From Oscillatoriaceae cyanobacterium M33_DOE_052 (GTDB lineage: Bacteria > Cyanobacteriota > Cyanobacteriia > Cyanobacteriales > Laspinemataceae), in assembly GCA_015296065.1 (NCBI GenBank), contig DVDU01000147.1, positions 1 to 46,961 of the forward strand: a stretch of DNA of 46,961 nt. The letters are read 5' to 3'. A program made the translations under genes and the position numbers. Below, piece after piece: positions 16,332 to 25,689 of the stretch (position 1 is the first letter of the stretch; each line of letters opens with the position of its first letter). The notes beneath the pieces are model-generated. The model was given only the letters and a program-made list of their open reading frames with translations. It did no database searches and was not told the DNA's origin.

Positions 16332-18074
16332 TTAACGCAAGAGCAGGAAAACCCCCAATAACATTAAGCCACCTGAGACTAAGAACGACCAGAAGCGGTG
16401 ATAACTATTAACCACAGTGCCACTGTCGCTACGCAACTCAATTAAGTCCATCCAAGGAGCAACTCCCCGACGGAACCAACCCACAGTATCCACCTGCATC
16501 CCAATTAGACTTTTCGCCTTTTTCATGCCGAACAGAAAATTACCGATCGGGCCGAAGCGAGAGCAGTAATGGAGAAACATTAACCCCGTGCGGTCTTGTA
16601 GTTGCAGGTCAGAACCAAAAGCATAACCAGCATCACCACGCCCAATCAAATCTCCTTGTAACTGAGCCGGTTTACCACGCAAAGGGCTGGCGTAGGGGTC
16701 GGACATCAAAGTAAGGACATCTGTAGCCGGAGCGTTGCCATAGTTGGGATAAGAAACCAGGGTTTTGATGAGGATACCAATACCCAAACCAATTAAGGGA
16801 ACGGCAATAAATCCCAGAGACGAACCCGCTGGACTCAAGAACAGCCCCATCACCAAACCAGCAAAAAATCCGATACTCGGAGCGCTGTAAAAGCCCAAAT
16901 CCAGGATAAAATTGCCGTAGAGCTTGCCCTTATTAAGTTGGTTGCCTTCCCGTACCGTCCGGGCCATATCAAATTCCACCTCTAAGCCCAATTGTTCGGC
17001 ATAAGTGCTAAGAGCCCGGACTCGCTTACCCGTGAGCGGGTGAGTAGAATTCAACTCCATCCACCAACCCCACGGGTTAAATATGTCCCAAGAAAACACC
17101 CGGCCAATTTGGTCGGGTGCAGCGGCGATGCGATAGGCTGTACCGGTAGAGGCGGCGGCTTTATGGTCGTAAATGCCTAAAGCTCGGGTGCCTTCCATGA
17201 CCACAGAAGGTTCTTTCGATCGCTTACCTTCTTCCACCAACCCATAAGCAATTTTCACTAAAGCCCGCGACAGCGCGTTAGGATTGCCAGTAGTTTCCGC
17301 CGCGAAATGGTCGGCAAAATATTCCCGCGTCCGGGACAGGTAGAGAAGCAGATAAGTGCCCACAAGGTAAAAAATGTACGCCACCAGAGCCACTGTCTGG
17401 GCAGCATCTTTGGCTTTTTCGCCGCCCGATCGACCCAGACGGCGGGCAAAATTGTAAATCAGATAAGTAATCTGCACCAAAGTCGAGGCTACAGTCATCA
17501 CCGCGAAATCCCAATGGACGATATGACCCAGTTCGTGAGCATAAACCGTGGCAATTTCATCATCATCCAGATAAGTAAATAAACCTTCACTCACCACCAA
17601 GCGGGCACTGTTGCGAAGGGAGCCATAGGTGAAGGCAGTGGGGTTCTGGTCATCAATGATGCCTAAACGGGGTTGTTTGAGTTGTTTCTCCGCGCAAACC
17701 CGGGCGATGACGGCTGCAGTTTCTGGACTTTTGCTTTCCAGTTCAGTCATATCCACCCAGCGGGTGTGGTAGAGCCACTGCTGGGTTAAATCCATAATCC
17801 AAGGAGATAAGAAAAAGGCAGCGGTATTAAACAGCAAGGTAACACCCAAGGCAATGGCGAGCCCTTGGGCGGGATTGCTACTATCGATAATCAGGGTGAC
17901 AGCTAGGCAAAGAACCAACACCATCCCGAAAATCAAGGTCATGGTGACACCGGAGGCAACAACCAGATTACCCCCTACAGCAGCCGCCAGCTTCACGCCA
18001 GCCATTGCCCCTCTTCCGGCTTTGTGAAACGAGGAAGATTCCTGAGTGTTGTTAAATTCTGATGGTTCTGACAT
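16332..18074 (-). CDS. M48 family zinc metalloprotease (HtpX-like)
   Basis: The 580-residue membrane protein has two N-terminal hydrophobic segments (VTMTLIFGMVLVLCLAVTLI and IALGVTLLFNTAAFFL). The zinc motif HELGH lies near residue 180 in TVYAHELGHIVHWDF, and a downstream EYFADHFAAE supplies the third ligand. About 200 C-terminal residues with further membrane segments extend beyond the usual HtpX length of about 290. HtpX-like enzymes degrade misfolded membrane proteins. The long C-terminal extension is seen in some cyanobacterial M48 proteins, and its role is unknown. It stands alone. Confidence 0.9.
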   Translation of the reverse strand: MSEPSEFNNTQESSSFHKAGRGAMAGVKLAAAVGGNLVVASGVTMTLIFGMVLVLCLAVTLIIDSSNPAQGLAIALGVTLLFNTAAFFLSPWIMDLTQQWLYHTRWVDMTELESKSPETAAVIARVCAEKQLKQPRLGIIDDQNPTAFTYGSLRNSARLVVSEGLFTYLDDDEIATVYAHELGHIVHWDFAVMTVASTLVQITYLIYNFARRLGRSGGEKAKDAAQTVALVAYIFYLVGTYLLLYLSRTREYFADHFAAETTGNPNALSRALVKIAYGLVEEGKRSKEPSVVMEGTRALGIYDHKAAASTGTAYRIAAAPDQIGRVFSWDIFNPWGWWMELNSTHPLTGKRVRALSTYAEQLGLEVEFDMARTVREGNQLNKGKLYGNFILDLGFYSAPSIGFFAGLVMGLFLSPAGSSLGFIAVPLIGLGIGILIKTLVSYPNYGNAPATDVLTLMSDPYASPLRGKPAQLQGDLIGRGDAGYAFGSDLQLQDRTGLMFLHYCSRFGPIGNFLFGMKKAKSLIGMQVDTVGWFRRGVAPWMDLIELRSDSGTVVNSYHRFWSFLVSGGLMLLGVFLLLR

Positions 18075-18897
18075 AGTTTTTCGGTCGAATTTGTGCTATG
18101 TACCAGGGCGGGCAGAACTTGGCTTCGCCAAGAACATTCCAGATTTTCTATTACTCCATTGATAGCCGATGAATTGAGTTTTACCTAGGGTTAATCATTA
18201 AAAAAATCTAAATAAAATAAGTTGATGACCCATTCAACTGACACAGGAAAAAAGGTTTAGCTCTGGGTGATGGGAGCATCCCAAAAGTCGCAAAAGCATC
18301 CCGCTGCATCACGAGGGTGTGAGCGCGAAGTATGAGAATGCTAAATACTCGGTTTTGGAGCCTAGATGATTTGCCGGAATGCTGCCCCCCCTGCGCCCAG
18401 CGGTTGGGGCGCTTAGTGGGGGGAGAAACCGGGCAATAAACAAGAAATCTTGATGACTCGGAGTAAATATTGTTGTCCCCTGGTTTCTGTAGTGGTGAGG
18501 GTGGCGGCTGGGGTCTGGGTTTTCGGTGCAGCATGAGTAGTTTTGGTGTGGCCGTGTAAGTAGATCGGCGCACCAAGTGTCACCGCATGGTACAATGATC
18601 CCGGATTCGCATTTACCCCCGCTGAGCAAGTTCAAATTACACGTGTCAGCAGCCGATATATTTGTTAGGGCTGATATGGAATTTGGGAATGTAGCAAAGT
18701 AAATGCTGATAAAATTTCGGCGTCTGTGGTTAAGGACGATCGGGCAAAGGGTGACATGGACTGGGAGGAGTGGCAATGATGGCGGCGGCGATCGTGGGGG
18801 TAGTTTTGGTGGTAGATCTTTGTAGTCTGCGGGCAAAACCCCCACAGAGGCAGAATCGATTATTGGTGAGGCTAATGCCTATTAAAGAGGAAAAAGT
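18075..18897. other. Long intergenic region with degenerate repeats
   Basis: Minus-strand frames of up to 178 codons exist, but they are Pro-rich, lack any domain and overlap repeat DNA, so I do not call them. The stretch at 18341-18383 (CTCGGTTTTG...GGAATGCT) is shared with 28019-28062. The last part (about 18850-18897) should hold the promoter of the glycosidase gene and has a clear AAAGAGG ribosome-binding site. Confidence 0.45.
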
Positions 18898-19764
18898 ATG
18901 AGGGAAAAAAATTGGCTCCCCTTGGTGGTATTAGTGATGGGGGCAACTCAAGGATGCTCTTATTTACGACAGCAACTTATCTCCACTCCCGCAGCGGAAA
19001 TGACGCCAGAACCGGAGGATTTAAGTTCTGATTTTACAGTAGTTGCCGAATCGGGAGGCACGGAGCTTTACCATAAAGATGGAAATTACGTGCAAGTAAT
19101 TGATTTGAGCAAAGGAGCAGCAATTCAGTTGCGCAATGGCTATGTCACCGATCCGGGGAGCGGCAAAGGTGCTTATGGGGGCAACGACCCCGTGTTAACC
19201 CGCCAAACTCTCAACGAGGCTTGGGCTGAGTTTTCCGGTGCCAACCCTCAAAGTTTTTGCCTGACTAATGGGCAGTTTTTCCGCAACGATCAAGCCTCAG
19301 CCACCACCACGGCGTTAGCGTTTCCGGTGAAAGTGAAAGGAGCCATCCTCACCGATGGCTATGCCGGGGATGGAGAGTATCCCACGGAAAAAATGATGCT
19401 GGAACTATGGGCAGATCAAGCCACGATCAAAGATTTTGACCCCACCTCTTTTTACTCCTCCAAAGCCGATGAGGTGATTGTCGGTTTAAAACAAGATGCG
19501 GATAAACAAGTTGACACAATCACAGGCCGCACCTTTGTCGGTGTGAAAGATCGCGACGGCGACGGGATCCGGGAAACTGTGCTGATTTTTACTTCGGCTC
19601 AAGCCACCCAACCCCAGGCGGCGGAAGCGCTCCGGTATTTTGGTGCGGGGGAAGTGATGATGCTTGATGGGGGTGGTTCCACCCAATTAATTTGTCAGGG
19701 CAAAACCTATATCCCTTCTGAGCGCACCATTCCTCAAACTATTGGCGTCATCAGCGCCCCATAA
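18898..19764 (+). CDS. Phosphodiester glycosidase (NAGPA-domain) exported protein
   Basis: The 288-residue product has a hydrophobic leader, MREKNWLPLVVLVMGATQGC. It ends in a Cys with a poor lipobox (TQGC), so it may be a lipoprotein. The catalytic domain resembles the phosphodiester alpha-GlcNAcase (NAGPA) fold, with FCLTNGQFFRN, RTFVGVKDRDGDG and the hallmark MLDGGGSTQL near residue 255. Such enzymes remove sugar phosphodiesters, but the bacterial substrates are mostly unknown. The Asp-rich DRDGDGIRE may bind calcium. The start is supported by AAAGAGG seven bases upstream. It ends in an intrinsic terminator. Confidence 0.83.
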   Translation: MREKNWLPLVVLVMGATQGCSYLRQQLISTPAAEMTPEPEDLSSDFTVVAESGGTELYHKDGNYVQVIDLSKGAAIQLRNGYVTDPGSGKGAYGGNDPVLTRQTLNEAWAEFSGANPQSFCLTNGQFFRNDQASATTTALAFPVKVKGAILTDGYAGDGEYPTEKMMLELWADQATIKDFDPTSFYSSKADEVIVGLKQDADKQVDTITGRTFVGVKDRDGDGIRETVLIFTSAQATQPQAAEALRYFGAGEVMMLDGGGSTQLICQGKTYIPSERTIPQTIGVISAP

Positions 19765-19771
19765 CAGCGCC

Positions 19772-19806
19772 AAGGGGCTTTATGGTAAACCATAGAGCCC
19801 CTTTTT
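19772..19806 (+). terminator. Strong intrinsic terminator
   Basis: AAGGGGCTTTATGG and CCATAGAGCCCCTT form a 14-bp stem with one G-U pair and a TAAA loop, followed by TTTTT. It starts 8 bases after the glycosidase stop codon and lies between converging genes. Confidence 0.88.
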
Positions 19807-19829
19807 CGCGCCAATTTGTCCCAATAGTC

Positions 19830-20363
19830 TTAGCGGCGACCAGACCAAGTTACCCAATTACGGGAAACGCCGCCGATAGCTAATTCTGGCTCGGACTTCC
19901 CTGGGGTTATGTGTGCCTCGGTTATATCCACCCCCGTCATATCCACCCCGCTGAGGTCTGTACCCATCAGGTTCGCATTTTGCATGTTAACACCGCTGAT
20001 TTCCGCCTCGATCAGGTTGGCACCGTTGAGGTTAGCTCCCTGGAAGTTGGCACAGCGCATATCTGCCTGCATCAAGTTAGCACCTTGGAAGTTGGCTTGC
20101 ACCGCATCGGCGCCGATCAGGTTCACCGCCATCAGATTAGCTCCCGTCAGGTCCGCGCCGCTGAGGTCGGCATCGGTCAAGTTGGCTTGCTGCAAGTTGG
20201 CGCCGCTGAGGTCGGCGCCGCTAAGGTCGGCGCCGCTGAGGTCGGCGGAGCTGAGGTCGATGCGGCTGAGGTTGGCTTTGGCTAAGTTGGCTTGGTGCAA
20301 TTTTGCTCCTTGAAAATTCCATTCTTGGGCGCTGTATCTCTGGAGCAGTTCTTGTGCGTTCAT
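19830..20363 (-). CDS. Pentapeptide-repeat protein
   Basis: The 177-residue protein is almost wholly pentapeptide repeats of the A(D/N)LSX type, beginning near residue 20 (GAKLHQANLAKANLSRIDLSS). This folds as a right-handed square beta helix. A short N-terminal cap MNAQELLQRYSAQEWNF precedes the array and resembles the cap found on many cyanobacterial members. There is no signal peptide. The function of these proteins is largely unknown; gyrase-mimic members exist, but nothing here shows that role. A second, J-domain-linked member lies 431 bases upstream. Confidence 0.9.
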   Translation of the reverse strand: MNAQELLQRYSAQEWNFQGAKLHQANLAKANLSRIDLSSADLSGADLSGADLSGANLQQANLTDADLSGADLTGANLMAVNLIGADAVQANFQGANLMQADMRCANFQGANLNGANLIEAEISGVNMQNANLMGTDLSGVDMTGVDITEAHITPGKSEPELAIGGVSRNWVTWSGRR

Positions 20364-20794
20364 ATCCGTTTTTACCCTCCGATTGGGCTGATTTCTGAGT
20401 CAGCCACTCCAAGGCTGGCTCTCGGTTTTTGAAAACTGGTTTTGAAAAAATAGAATTGGTGTTGCTGTTTAGCTTAAGCCAACAATATGAATATCTTGTG
20501 AAGAAATGCCATGTTTTTTGTTAAGTAAAAATACTGAAATGGCTCTGAGGAATTAGAGCGATCGCTTCTTCAGAAGAGTTGCTGTTAGCTATCACCACCA
20601 AGGGAGGGTAAAAAAGGGTAGAATCGACCTCTGGCCTAAATCGGAATTGCTCCCCCCAACCCCCGGCAAAACGCCACTCGGCTTTTGCGATTTAGGCAAG
20701 AAGTTTAATAGATTTAGGGGATTGGCCTCTGATAAATTATCGCCCCATCAGGGATAATCGGGGAGGAATACTCCCCAATATTTTGGTTAAGGGG
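20364..20794. other. Intergenic region between two pentapeptide genes
   Basis: No gene is seen. There is a HIP1 site near 20558 and a short GGGGAGG...CTCCCC stem near 20760-20778 just after the J-domain gene stop, which could terminate that transcript. Confidence 0.4.
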
Positions 20795-21532
20795 CTAAGG
20801 GTGGATGCTGCCATCAGGCATGATGGCTCCGGTTAATATGGCTCCAGTGAATTTGACGAAAATTCGGTCTCCAGAGCCGATTTTTGCGCCTCGGAGGTCG
20901 GCGCCGCTGAGGTCGGCGCCGCTGAGGTCAGCCCCGATTAAATTTGTTTCACGTAAATCGGCTTTTACCAAGCAGGCTTGGAGGAGGTTGGCGCGAAAGA
21001 GATTAGCTTGATAAAGTTTGGCGTTGGCCAGGTTAACTTTATGCAGGAAAGCGTCTTTTAAATTGGCTTGACTGAGGTCTGCACTGCTTAGATTTCTCCC
21101 AGAAAAGTCTTTTTCTTCCAGGTCAGCACCTCGGAAGTCGGCGCCGCTGAGGTCTGGGGGAGATTTTTTGGCTTGATGCTGCTTGGTTGATGTATATTGG
21201 TAATGAGAGCTACCTGGTGGCTTGTAGTGGTAGTGGTTTTGGGAGTGCCAGTCGTACCTGGTGGTATCCCGGGGAGGGGATGGTTTGGGGGATGGTGGTG
21301 TGGGTTCGGGGCTTCTGCGGTGGGTTTGGGTTTTGAGGGAACGTAATTGTTCCCGGGCTTGATTGATTTCTTGGAGTTTTTCTTGGGCTTTTTGCAGGAG
21401 ACGCTGGTTGTCTTTGGGTATGCGATCGGGATGCCAAATAAAAGCTAAATCTCTGTAGGCTTCGTTAACTTCCGATAGGGAGGCTCCAGGATTGAGCCCT
21501 AATACTTGATAGCACCGGTCTAGATCGTTCAT
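20795..21532 (-). CDS. J-domain protein fused to pentapeptide repeats
   Basis: Residues 1-65 form a J domain with the HPD motif (FIWHPDRIPKDNQRLLQKAQE), preceded by CYQVLGLNPGASLSEVNEAYR. Residues about 70-125 are a Pro, Ser, His and Lys-rich linker. From DLSGADFRGADLEEKDFSGRN to the C-terminus is a pentapeptide array of about 110 residues. The J domain should recruit and stimulate a DnaK partner, and the beta helix could present it to a target. The architecture is unusual but known in cyanobacteria. It is cytosolic by sequence, with no signal or membrane segment. Confidence 0.9.
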   Translation of the reverse strand: MNDLDRCYQVLGLNPGASLSEVNEAYRDLAFIWHPDRIPKDNQRLLQKAQEKLQEINQAREQLRSLKTQTHRRSPEPTPPSPKPSPPRDTTRYDWHSQNHYHYKPPGSSHYQYTSTKQHQAKKSPPDLSGADFRGADLEEKDFSGRNLSSADLSQANLKDAFLHKVNLANAKLYQANLFRANLLQACLVKADLRETNLIGADLSGADLSGADLRGAKIGSGDRIFVKFTGAILTGAIMPDGSIHP

Positions 21533-21653
21533 GGTTTCGCCCTGTAGGATTATCCATATTTATGCTAGCGGTCAGAGACGGGAATTGATGGTAACTTTTG
21601 TTACCTATCGATGGCCTCTGACCTGTTACTAATTACTGGGGCTAAAAGTGGGA

Positions 21654-21938
21654 CTATTTGCTGGTCGATCGGGCTTGTTTAATCATAGAAATGAGGGTTT
21701 GGTGAGCGTCTTCTGCATCTTGCAGGGTATGGTCAAAGGGAATGCGTAGGGATAAGGCGTTTTCGGTGATGCTGGCGTTGATATCCATACCTTCAGGGTC
21801 GATGGCGACCATTTCGGCGGCGGTAGCTTCTGGGACTTTACCGAAGACTCTGGCGTAAATCAGGACGGCATCGGCATGGTCTTCGTTCATGTGCTTGCAG
21901 ATGCGATCGCTCACAGCAGCAGTGATGGGGTCAGCCAT
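21654..21938 (-). CDS. DUF2470 protein (heme-utilisation type)
   Basis: The 94-residue single-domain protein reads ICKHMNEDHADAVLIYARVFG near residue 13, then MVAIDPEGMDINA and DAEDAHQTLISMIKQA. This is the DUF2470 pattern, found at the C-terminus of HugZ-type heme oxygenases and in stand-alone proteins of phototrophs, including chloroplast tetrapyrrole regulators. The stand-alone form lacks the flavin-binding barrel, so an enzyme role is unlikely. A link to heme or tetrapyrrole handling is inferred from the family only. Confidence 0.85.
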   Translation of the reverse strand: MADPITAAVSDRICKHMNEDHADAVLIYARVFGKVPEATAAEMVAIDPEGMDINASITENALSLRIPFDHTLQDAEDAHQTLISMIKQARSTSK

Positions 21939-21998
21939 TGTAGTCTCTCTTCATTACCAAATTTCAGCTTTCCAATTTTGTCATACATCTTTGACCGA

Positions 21999-22151
21999 TA
22001 TAGCGGTTTTCTGGTTAATCAGACCCTGGTAGGGGCAATCCCCCCGGTTTCCCCTGCCCCCCTGAGCTTGCCGATGTTCCCCCCTTTTCGGGGGGCTAGG
22101 GGGGAGCCCTCGGGTTAGGGGGGAGCCCTATCCCCCGGAAAAATCGCTATA
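21999..22151. mobile_element. MITE-like 153-bp element
   Basis: The left end reads TATAGCGGTTTTC, and the right end on the other strand reads TATAGCGATTTTTCC. The interior is G/C-rich with repeated GGGGGGAGCCCT and CCCCCC blocks that pair with each other. It lies in the promoter region of the DUF2470 gene, between it and the MAPEG gene stop. Confidence 0.6.
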
Positions 22152-22235
22152 TTGTCCCTTTTTGCTGAATTTTTCTTGACTCCGGTGCTATTCCGGAAGC
22201 CGCCGCATATGGGCTAACTCCCGGACAAACATCGG

Positions 22236-22634
22236 CTAAAACCAGGTTTTAACCATTGGTAATATTACTCCTACTAGCCCACCCAACAACAGGGTCAAGG
22301 TGGCTAACATAGATAGACCGAAACCGGGGAAGCGCTTTTCGGGGGCTTGGTAATAGCCAATAGCGTACAATGCCCGTCCCACAATCCACGCCGCCCCCAG
22401 AACTGAGGCCCAAAGAGGGCTGACGAAATAGGAAAATAACCACAGGGCGGGCAAAAAGATAATAATGTGTTCCAGGGTGTTTTCCTGCACCCGCAACACG
22501 CGCTCAAAATCAGGGTTTCCCGAAACTTGCGGCGGCATAATCTGGTACTTGTATCGCGCCCGCCCCACGTTGAGAATCAAAACGAAGTAGAGTAACAGGG
22601 CTGCGATCGTGACTAAACTGGGCAACGGAGACAC
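22236..22634 (-). CDS. MAPEG family membrane protein
   Basis: The protein of about 132 residues has four hydrophobic segments. The MAPEG signature FERVLRVQENTLEHIIIFLPALWLF lies near residues 42-66 (RVQxNxxE). MAPEG proteins include microsomal glutathione transferases and leukotriene synthases; bacterial members often have glutathione transferase or peroxidase activity. The frame can start with TTG at 22652 or GTG at 22634. I chose GTG because TTGGAG sits about nine bases before it. Confidence 0.85.
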   Translation of the reverse strand: MSPLPSLVTIAALLLYFVLILNVGRARYKYQIMPPQVSGNPDFERVLRVQENTLEHIIIFLPALWLFSYFVSPLWASVLGAAWIVGRALYAIGYYQAPEKRFPGFGLSMLATLTLLLGGLVGVILPMVKTWF

Positions 22635-22717
22635 GCCACACTCCAACAGCAATAAGGGATGTTTTCAATTTATCAGGAAGTCATGCCCATAATGATAATT
22701 TTTGCTAAGGTGGTGGG

Positions 22718-24466
22718 TTAACGCAGCATTTCTTCTAGCTTTTGCTGTTCCCAGAGGTTCCGGTAGAGACCGGGGATTTGGATAAGTTCGCTGTGGGTGC
22801 CGGTTTGGACGATTTTACCCCCATCCATCACGAAAATCCGATCGCTGGTGGCGGCGGCTGACATCTGGTGAGAGATGAAAATTACGGTTTTGCGCCCTTT
22901 GCCCGAAGAGAGGTTTTGCAGGATATTGGTGGCAGTCTGGTTGTCCACGCTGGATAAGGCATCATCGAGAATTAAGACGGGAGCATCGATGAGTAAGGCT
23001 CTGGCTAAGGCGGTGCGCTGCCTTTGTCCCCCAGATAGGGTGATCCCCCGCTCCCCGACTAGGGTTTGATACTGCTGGGGGAAATTGAGAATTTCGGGGT
23101 GAATTTGGGCTTGTTTGGCGGCGTTGATCACTTCAATTTCTGTGGCGAGGGGGCTGCCATAGCGAATGTTGTTTTCAATGGTGGTGCTAAACAGAAAGCT
23201 CTCTTGGGGAACGTAGGCGATCGCTCCGCGCAGGCTGTGTAACCGGATTTGGGTGATATCACAACTATCTAAGAATAATTGCCCTGGGGCGATATCCAAG
23301 AGTCGGGGTAAGGCATTGGCGAGGGTAGATTTGCCAGAGCCGATCGGCCCGACGATGGCGACGGTTTCCCCGGGGGCAATTTCAAAGCTGATATCTGCAA
23401 GGGCGGGAGTTTTCGCCTCGGGGAAAGTAAAACTCAGATGACGAGCCTCGATGCGACCCACAACCATTTCTGGTGCTAAGGTGATGGCATCAGGGGTGTC
23501 AGCAATTTTGGGGGTGACTTGGAAAATGGCTTCTACCCGATCGATGCTGACTTCCCCCCGCTGGTAGGTGGTGATGGTGAAACCGAGCAACGCGGTGGGA
23601 AATACCAGACGTTCTACATACAGGATGAGGGCGACAAAATCACCAATGCTGATGGCGCCCGAGGCGATCGCTTTCCCCCCAAACCCCAGCAGCACCAATA
23701 ACCCCACACTGGCCAACCCGGCTAAGATGGGAAACAGCAAGGTCCGAGTTTTGGCCAAACTTAAATTGGCTCCTAATAGACGCTGGTTCTTTTCTCCAAA
23801 AGCACGACGCTCGTTTTCCTCCTGGGCGTAGATTTTAATCAAAGAAATACCGCTGATATCCTCTTGAATTAATTCACTCAAACTGGATAGCTCTTCTTGT
23901 ACTGCTAGCTGCTGAGCGCGCAGCTTGTCGCTGAATAGCTGCACCAGCAGGAACATGAAGGGATAAACGGCAATTGCGAGCAAGCTCAAACGTATGTTGA
24001 TCGCCAGCATCACTGGCAGGGTCAAAGCATAGGCAAATACTGTATTGACTAAACTCAAAATCGCAAACCCCAGCAACCGGCGGATATTATCCACATCAGA
24101 GGTGGCGCGGTTGATTAAATCTCCAGCCGTATTTTTGGCAAAATAAGATGGCTCTAAAGTCAGCAAATGCTCAAAAATCCGCTGTTTTAAGTCAAATTCC
24201 ACCACTCGCCCCACGCCAAACAGCAGAATCCGTGAGGCGACTCTAATCCCCCACATGATGGTGGTCAGGACTAAAATCAGCATGACATAGCGCATCACCC
24301 GCTCGAAGGTGAGGGCTACTTGCAGTTGCTCGATCGCATCCCGAATCACCAGGGGAATATACACCCCCAAGGCGTTGACGATCAACAATGCCCCTATCCC
24401 GAGCAGTTCTGCTTGCCAGTGGGGGAGCAAGTAGCCCATCAGCTTGTCCAGTCTCGATCGCGCCAT
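22718..24466 (-). CDS. ABC exporter, fused permease and ATPase
   Basis: The 582-residue half-transporter has six membrane segments in residues 1-310, with the typical NRATSDVDNIRRLLG and EDISGISLIKIYAQEENE loops. The ATPase follows: Walker A GPIGSGKSTLA near 362, Q-loop VPQESFLFS, signature LSGGQRQRTALARAL and Walker B VLILDDALSSVD. It is expected to dimerise. It is in the lipid, peptide or drug exporter class (MsbA/YheI-like), and the substrate is not evident. No partner permease or membrane-fusion gene is next to it. Confidence 0.93.
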   Translation of the reverse strand: MARSRLDKLMGYLLPHWQAELLGIGALLIVNALGVYIPLVIRDAIEQLQVALTFERVMRYVMLILVLTTIMWGIRVASRILLFGVGRVVEFDLKQRIFEHLLTLEPSYFAKNTAGDLINRATSDVDNIRRLLGFAILSLVNTVFAYALTLPVMLAINIRLSLLAIAVYPFMFLLVQLFSDKLRAQQLAVQEELSSLSELIQEDISGISLIKIYAQEENERRAFGEKNQRLLGANLSLAKTRTLLFPILAGLASVGLLVLLGFGGKAIASGAISIGDFVALILYVERLVFPTALLGFTITTYQRGEVSIDRVEAIFQVTPKIADTPDAITLAPEMVVGRIEARHLSFTFPEAKTPALADISFEIAPGETVAIVGPIGSGKSTLANALPRLLDIAPGQLFLDSCDITQIRLHSLRGAIAYVPQESFLFSTTIENNIRYGSPLATEIEVINAAKQAQIHPEILNFPQQYQTLVGERGITLSGGQRQRTALARALLIDAPVLILDDALSSVDNQTATNILQNLSSGKGRKTVIFISHQMSAAATSDRIFVMDGGKIVQTGTHSELIQIPGLYRNLWEQQKLEEMLR

Positions 24467-24567
24467 ATGATTGTCCTGAATTGATTATCACCATCTATAT
24501 TGTTCATATTTCCTGACTTTTTGTCACTGGTAACAGGTCAAAAGTCCTTTGTCAATGTCCTCCGTTC

Positions 24568-24650
24568 GTAGTTGGGCTTCAGCCCTCTTACTCGTTCGTA
24601 GTTGGGCTTTAGCCCACAGGAGTTTGGGCTCAAGCCCAACTACGAACCCT
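24568..24650. repeat. GTAGTTGGGCTT palindrome repeats
   Basis: Two direct copies of CGTTCGTAGTTGGGCTTYAG are followed by an inverted copy GGGCTCAAGCCCAACTACGA, so the outer copies can pair into a long hairpin. It is the same family as at 4006 and 8231. It ends just before the stop of the YdcF-like gene. Confidence 0.85.
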
Positions 24651-24651
24651 T

Positions 24652-25689
24652 TCAATCACAAGCATCGCAGGTTGTCACCCAATCCCGCATTAAGTAATAG
24701 GATAAGGTGAAAAATTCATCAATGACTTTGGTCGTGCGCTGCATGGCTTCGGCAGTGGGCATAATGTCTGTAATTTCGATGGGTTCTTGTGTTGGGTTTT
24801 GGCAAAGTTTGGCGTTTAAATTGGGGCTGCTGGGAGTGGCAGCAAACTGGAATTTTTCAAAGGCTAACTTAGCGCGGGGACTGTCGATATCATCAGCAAC
24901 GACTAGCACTCGGCGGTTGGTTAGGCCCCGTCTTTGGAAACTGTTTTGCACGGCGGCGGCGCTTTGGCGCACAGTTCCGACTTCATAACGAATTTCTATA
25001 TTGTCAGCGGGGATGCCACTGCGTACTAATTCGTCCCGGAGGAGTGTGCCTTCATTGGTGCGGGGGTCGATCGCCTCAGCTCGGTCAAAAACTATGACAA
25101 TGGGACTATTGCCCAAGCTGACTTGGCGGTTGTATTCCCGGACGGCGGCGAGGATGCGATCGCGGCTGCGCTCGATTTGCCGGGTTGGTCGGTATGGTTG
25201 ACCGGAACGGGTGAGAGTCTCCGTCTCCAGGACGATCGCATCTACTGGGGGCACATTGGCGAGAACCGGGCAAGTTTGGCGTACCGATAAATTAGACCGA
25301 ATCAAACTTCGTTCCAATTGCTGCGATATCCAAGGGTTGGCCGTCACCAGCAAAACTACCAGGGCCACCCGCAGTAAATCTACCGCACCCACATTTAATT
25401 TTAAAATCACTAATTTGGCATCTTTGTCTCTGGCGAATTTGAACCCAGTCGCGGCTGGGAGCATCAAGACAAAAATCAATCCCAGAGGTTTGAGGGGCAA
25501 AGACAGAATTTGCCACCAGTTGGCCACTCCCACGTCCCAGGGGAACAAGAAGCGCAGGACCATCAGGGTCAAGACCAAGCCAATGCCCAAGCGGGTCAGG
25601 TAAATTTTGGGGATGAGCTGGCCAAGTACCCACCAGGTAAACAGAGCGATCGCCGTCCACAGCAGCACCACCAGGACCAGTTCAAACAT
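24652..25689 (-). CDS. YdcF-like DUF218 membrane protein
   Basis: The 345-residue protein has three or four N-terminal hydrophobic segments (to about residue 120), then a DUF218 domain. In that domain VDAIVLETETLTRSGQPYRP takes the place of the usual VVLGGG start. IVIVFDRAEAI, SGIPADNIEIRYEVGTVRQSAAAV and RRVLVVADDIDSPRAKLAFEKF follow the YdcF pattern. YdcF/SanA/ElyC proteins act in envelope metabolism. The glycine-rich first loop looks altered, so activity is uncertain. A strong GAGGAGG ribosome-binding site precedes the ATG at 25689. Confidence 0.8.
   Translation of the reverse strand: MFELVLVVLLWTAIALFTWWVLGQLIPKIYLTRLGIGLVLTLMVLRFLFPWDVGVANWWQILSLPLKPLGLIFVLMLPAATGFKFARDKDAKLVILKLNVGAVDLLRVALVVLLVTANPWISQQLERSLIRSNLSVRQTCPVLANVPPVDAIVLETETLTRSGQPYRPTRQIERSRDRILAAVREYNRQVSLGNSPIVIVFDRAEAIDPRTNEGTLLRDELVRSGIPADNIEIRYEVGTVRQSAAAVQNSFQRRGLTNRRVLVVADDIDSPRAKLAFEKFQFAATPSSPNLNAKLCQNPTQEPIEITDIMPTAEAMQRTTKVIDEFFTLSYYLMRDWVTTCDACD

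Noticed and set aside
18309-18845. A 178-codon minus-strand gene
   Set aside because: Pro-, Ser- and His-rich with no domain, overlapped by a dispersed repeat, and no homologous pattern recognised.
19909-20313. Genes antisense to the pentapeptide proteins
   Set aside because: The periodic codons of pentapeptide arrays leave long open frames on the other strand as a side effect. The same holds at 20805-21011 and 26366-27086.
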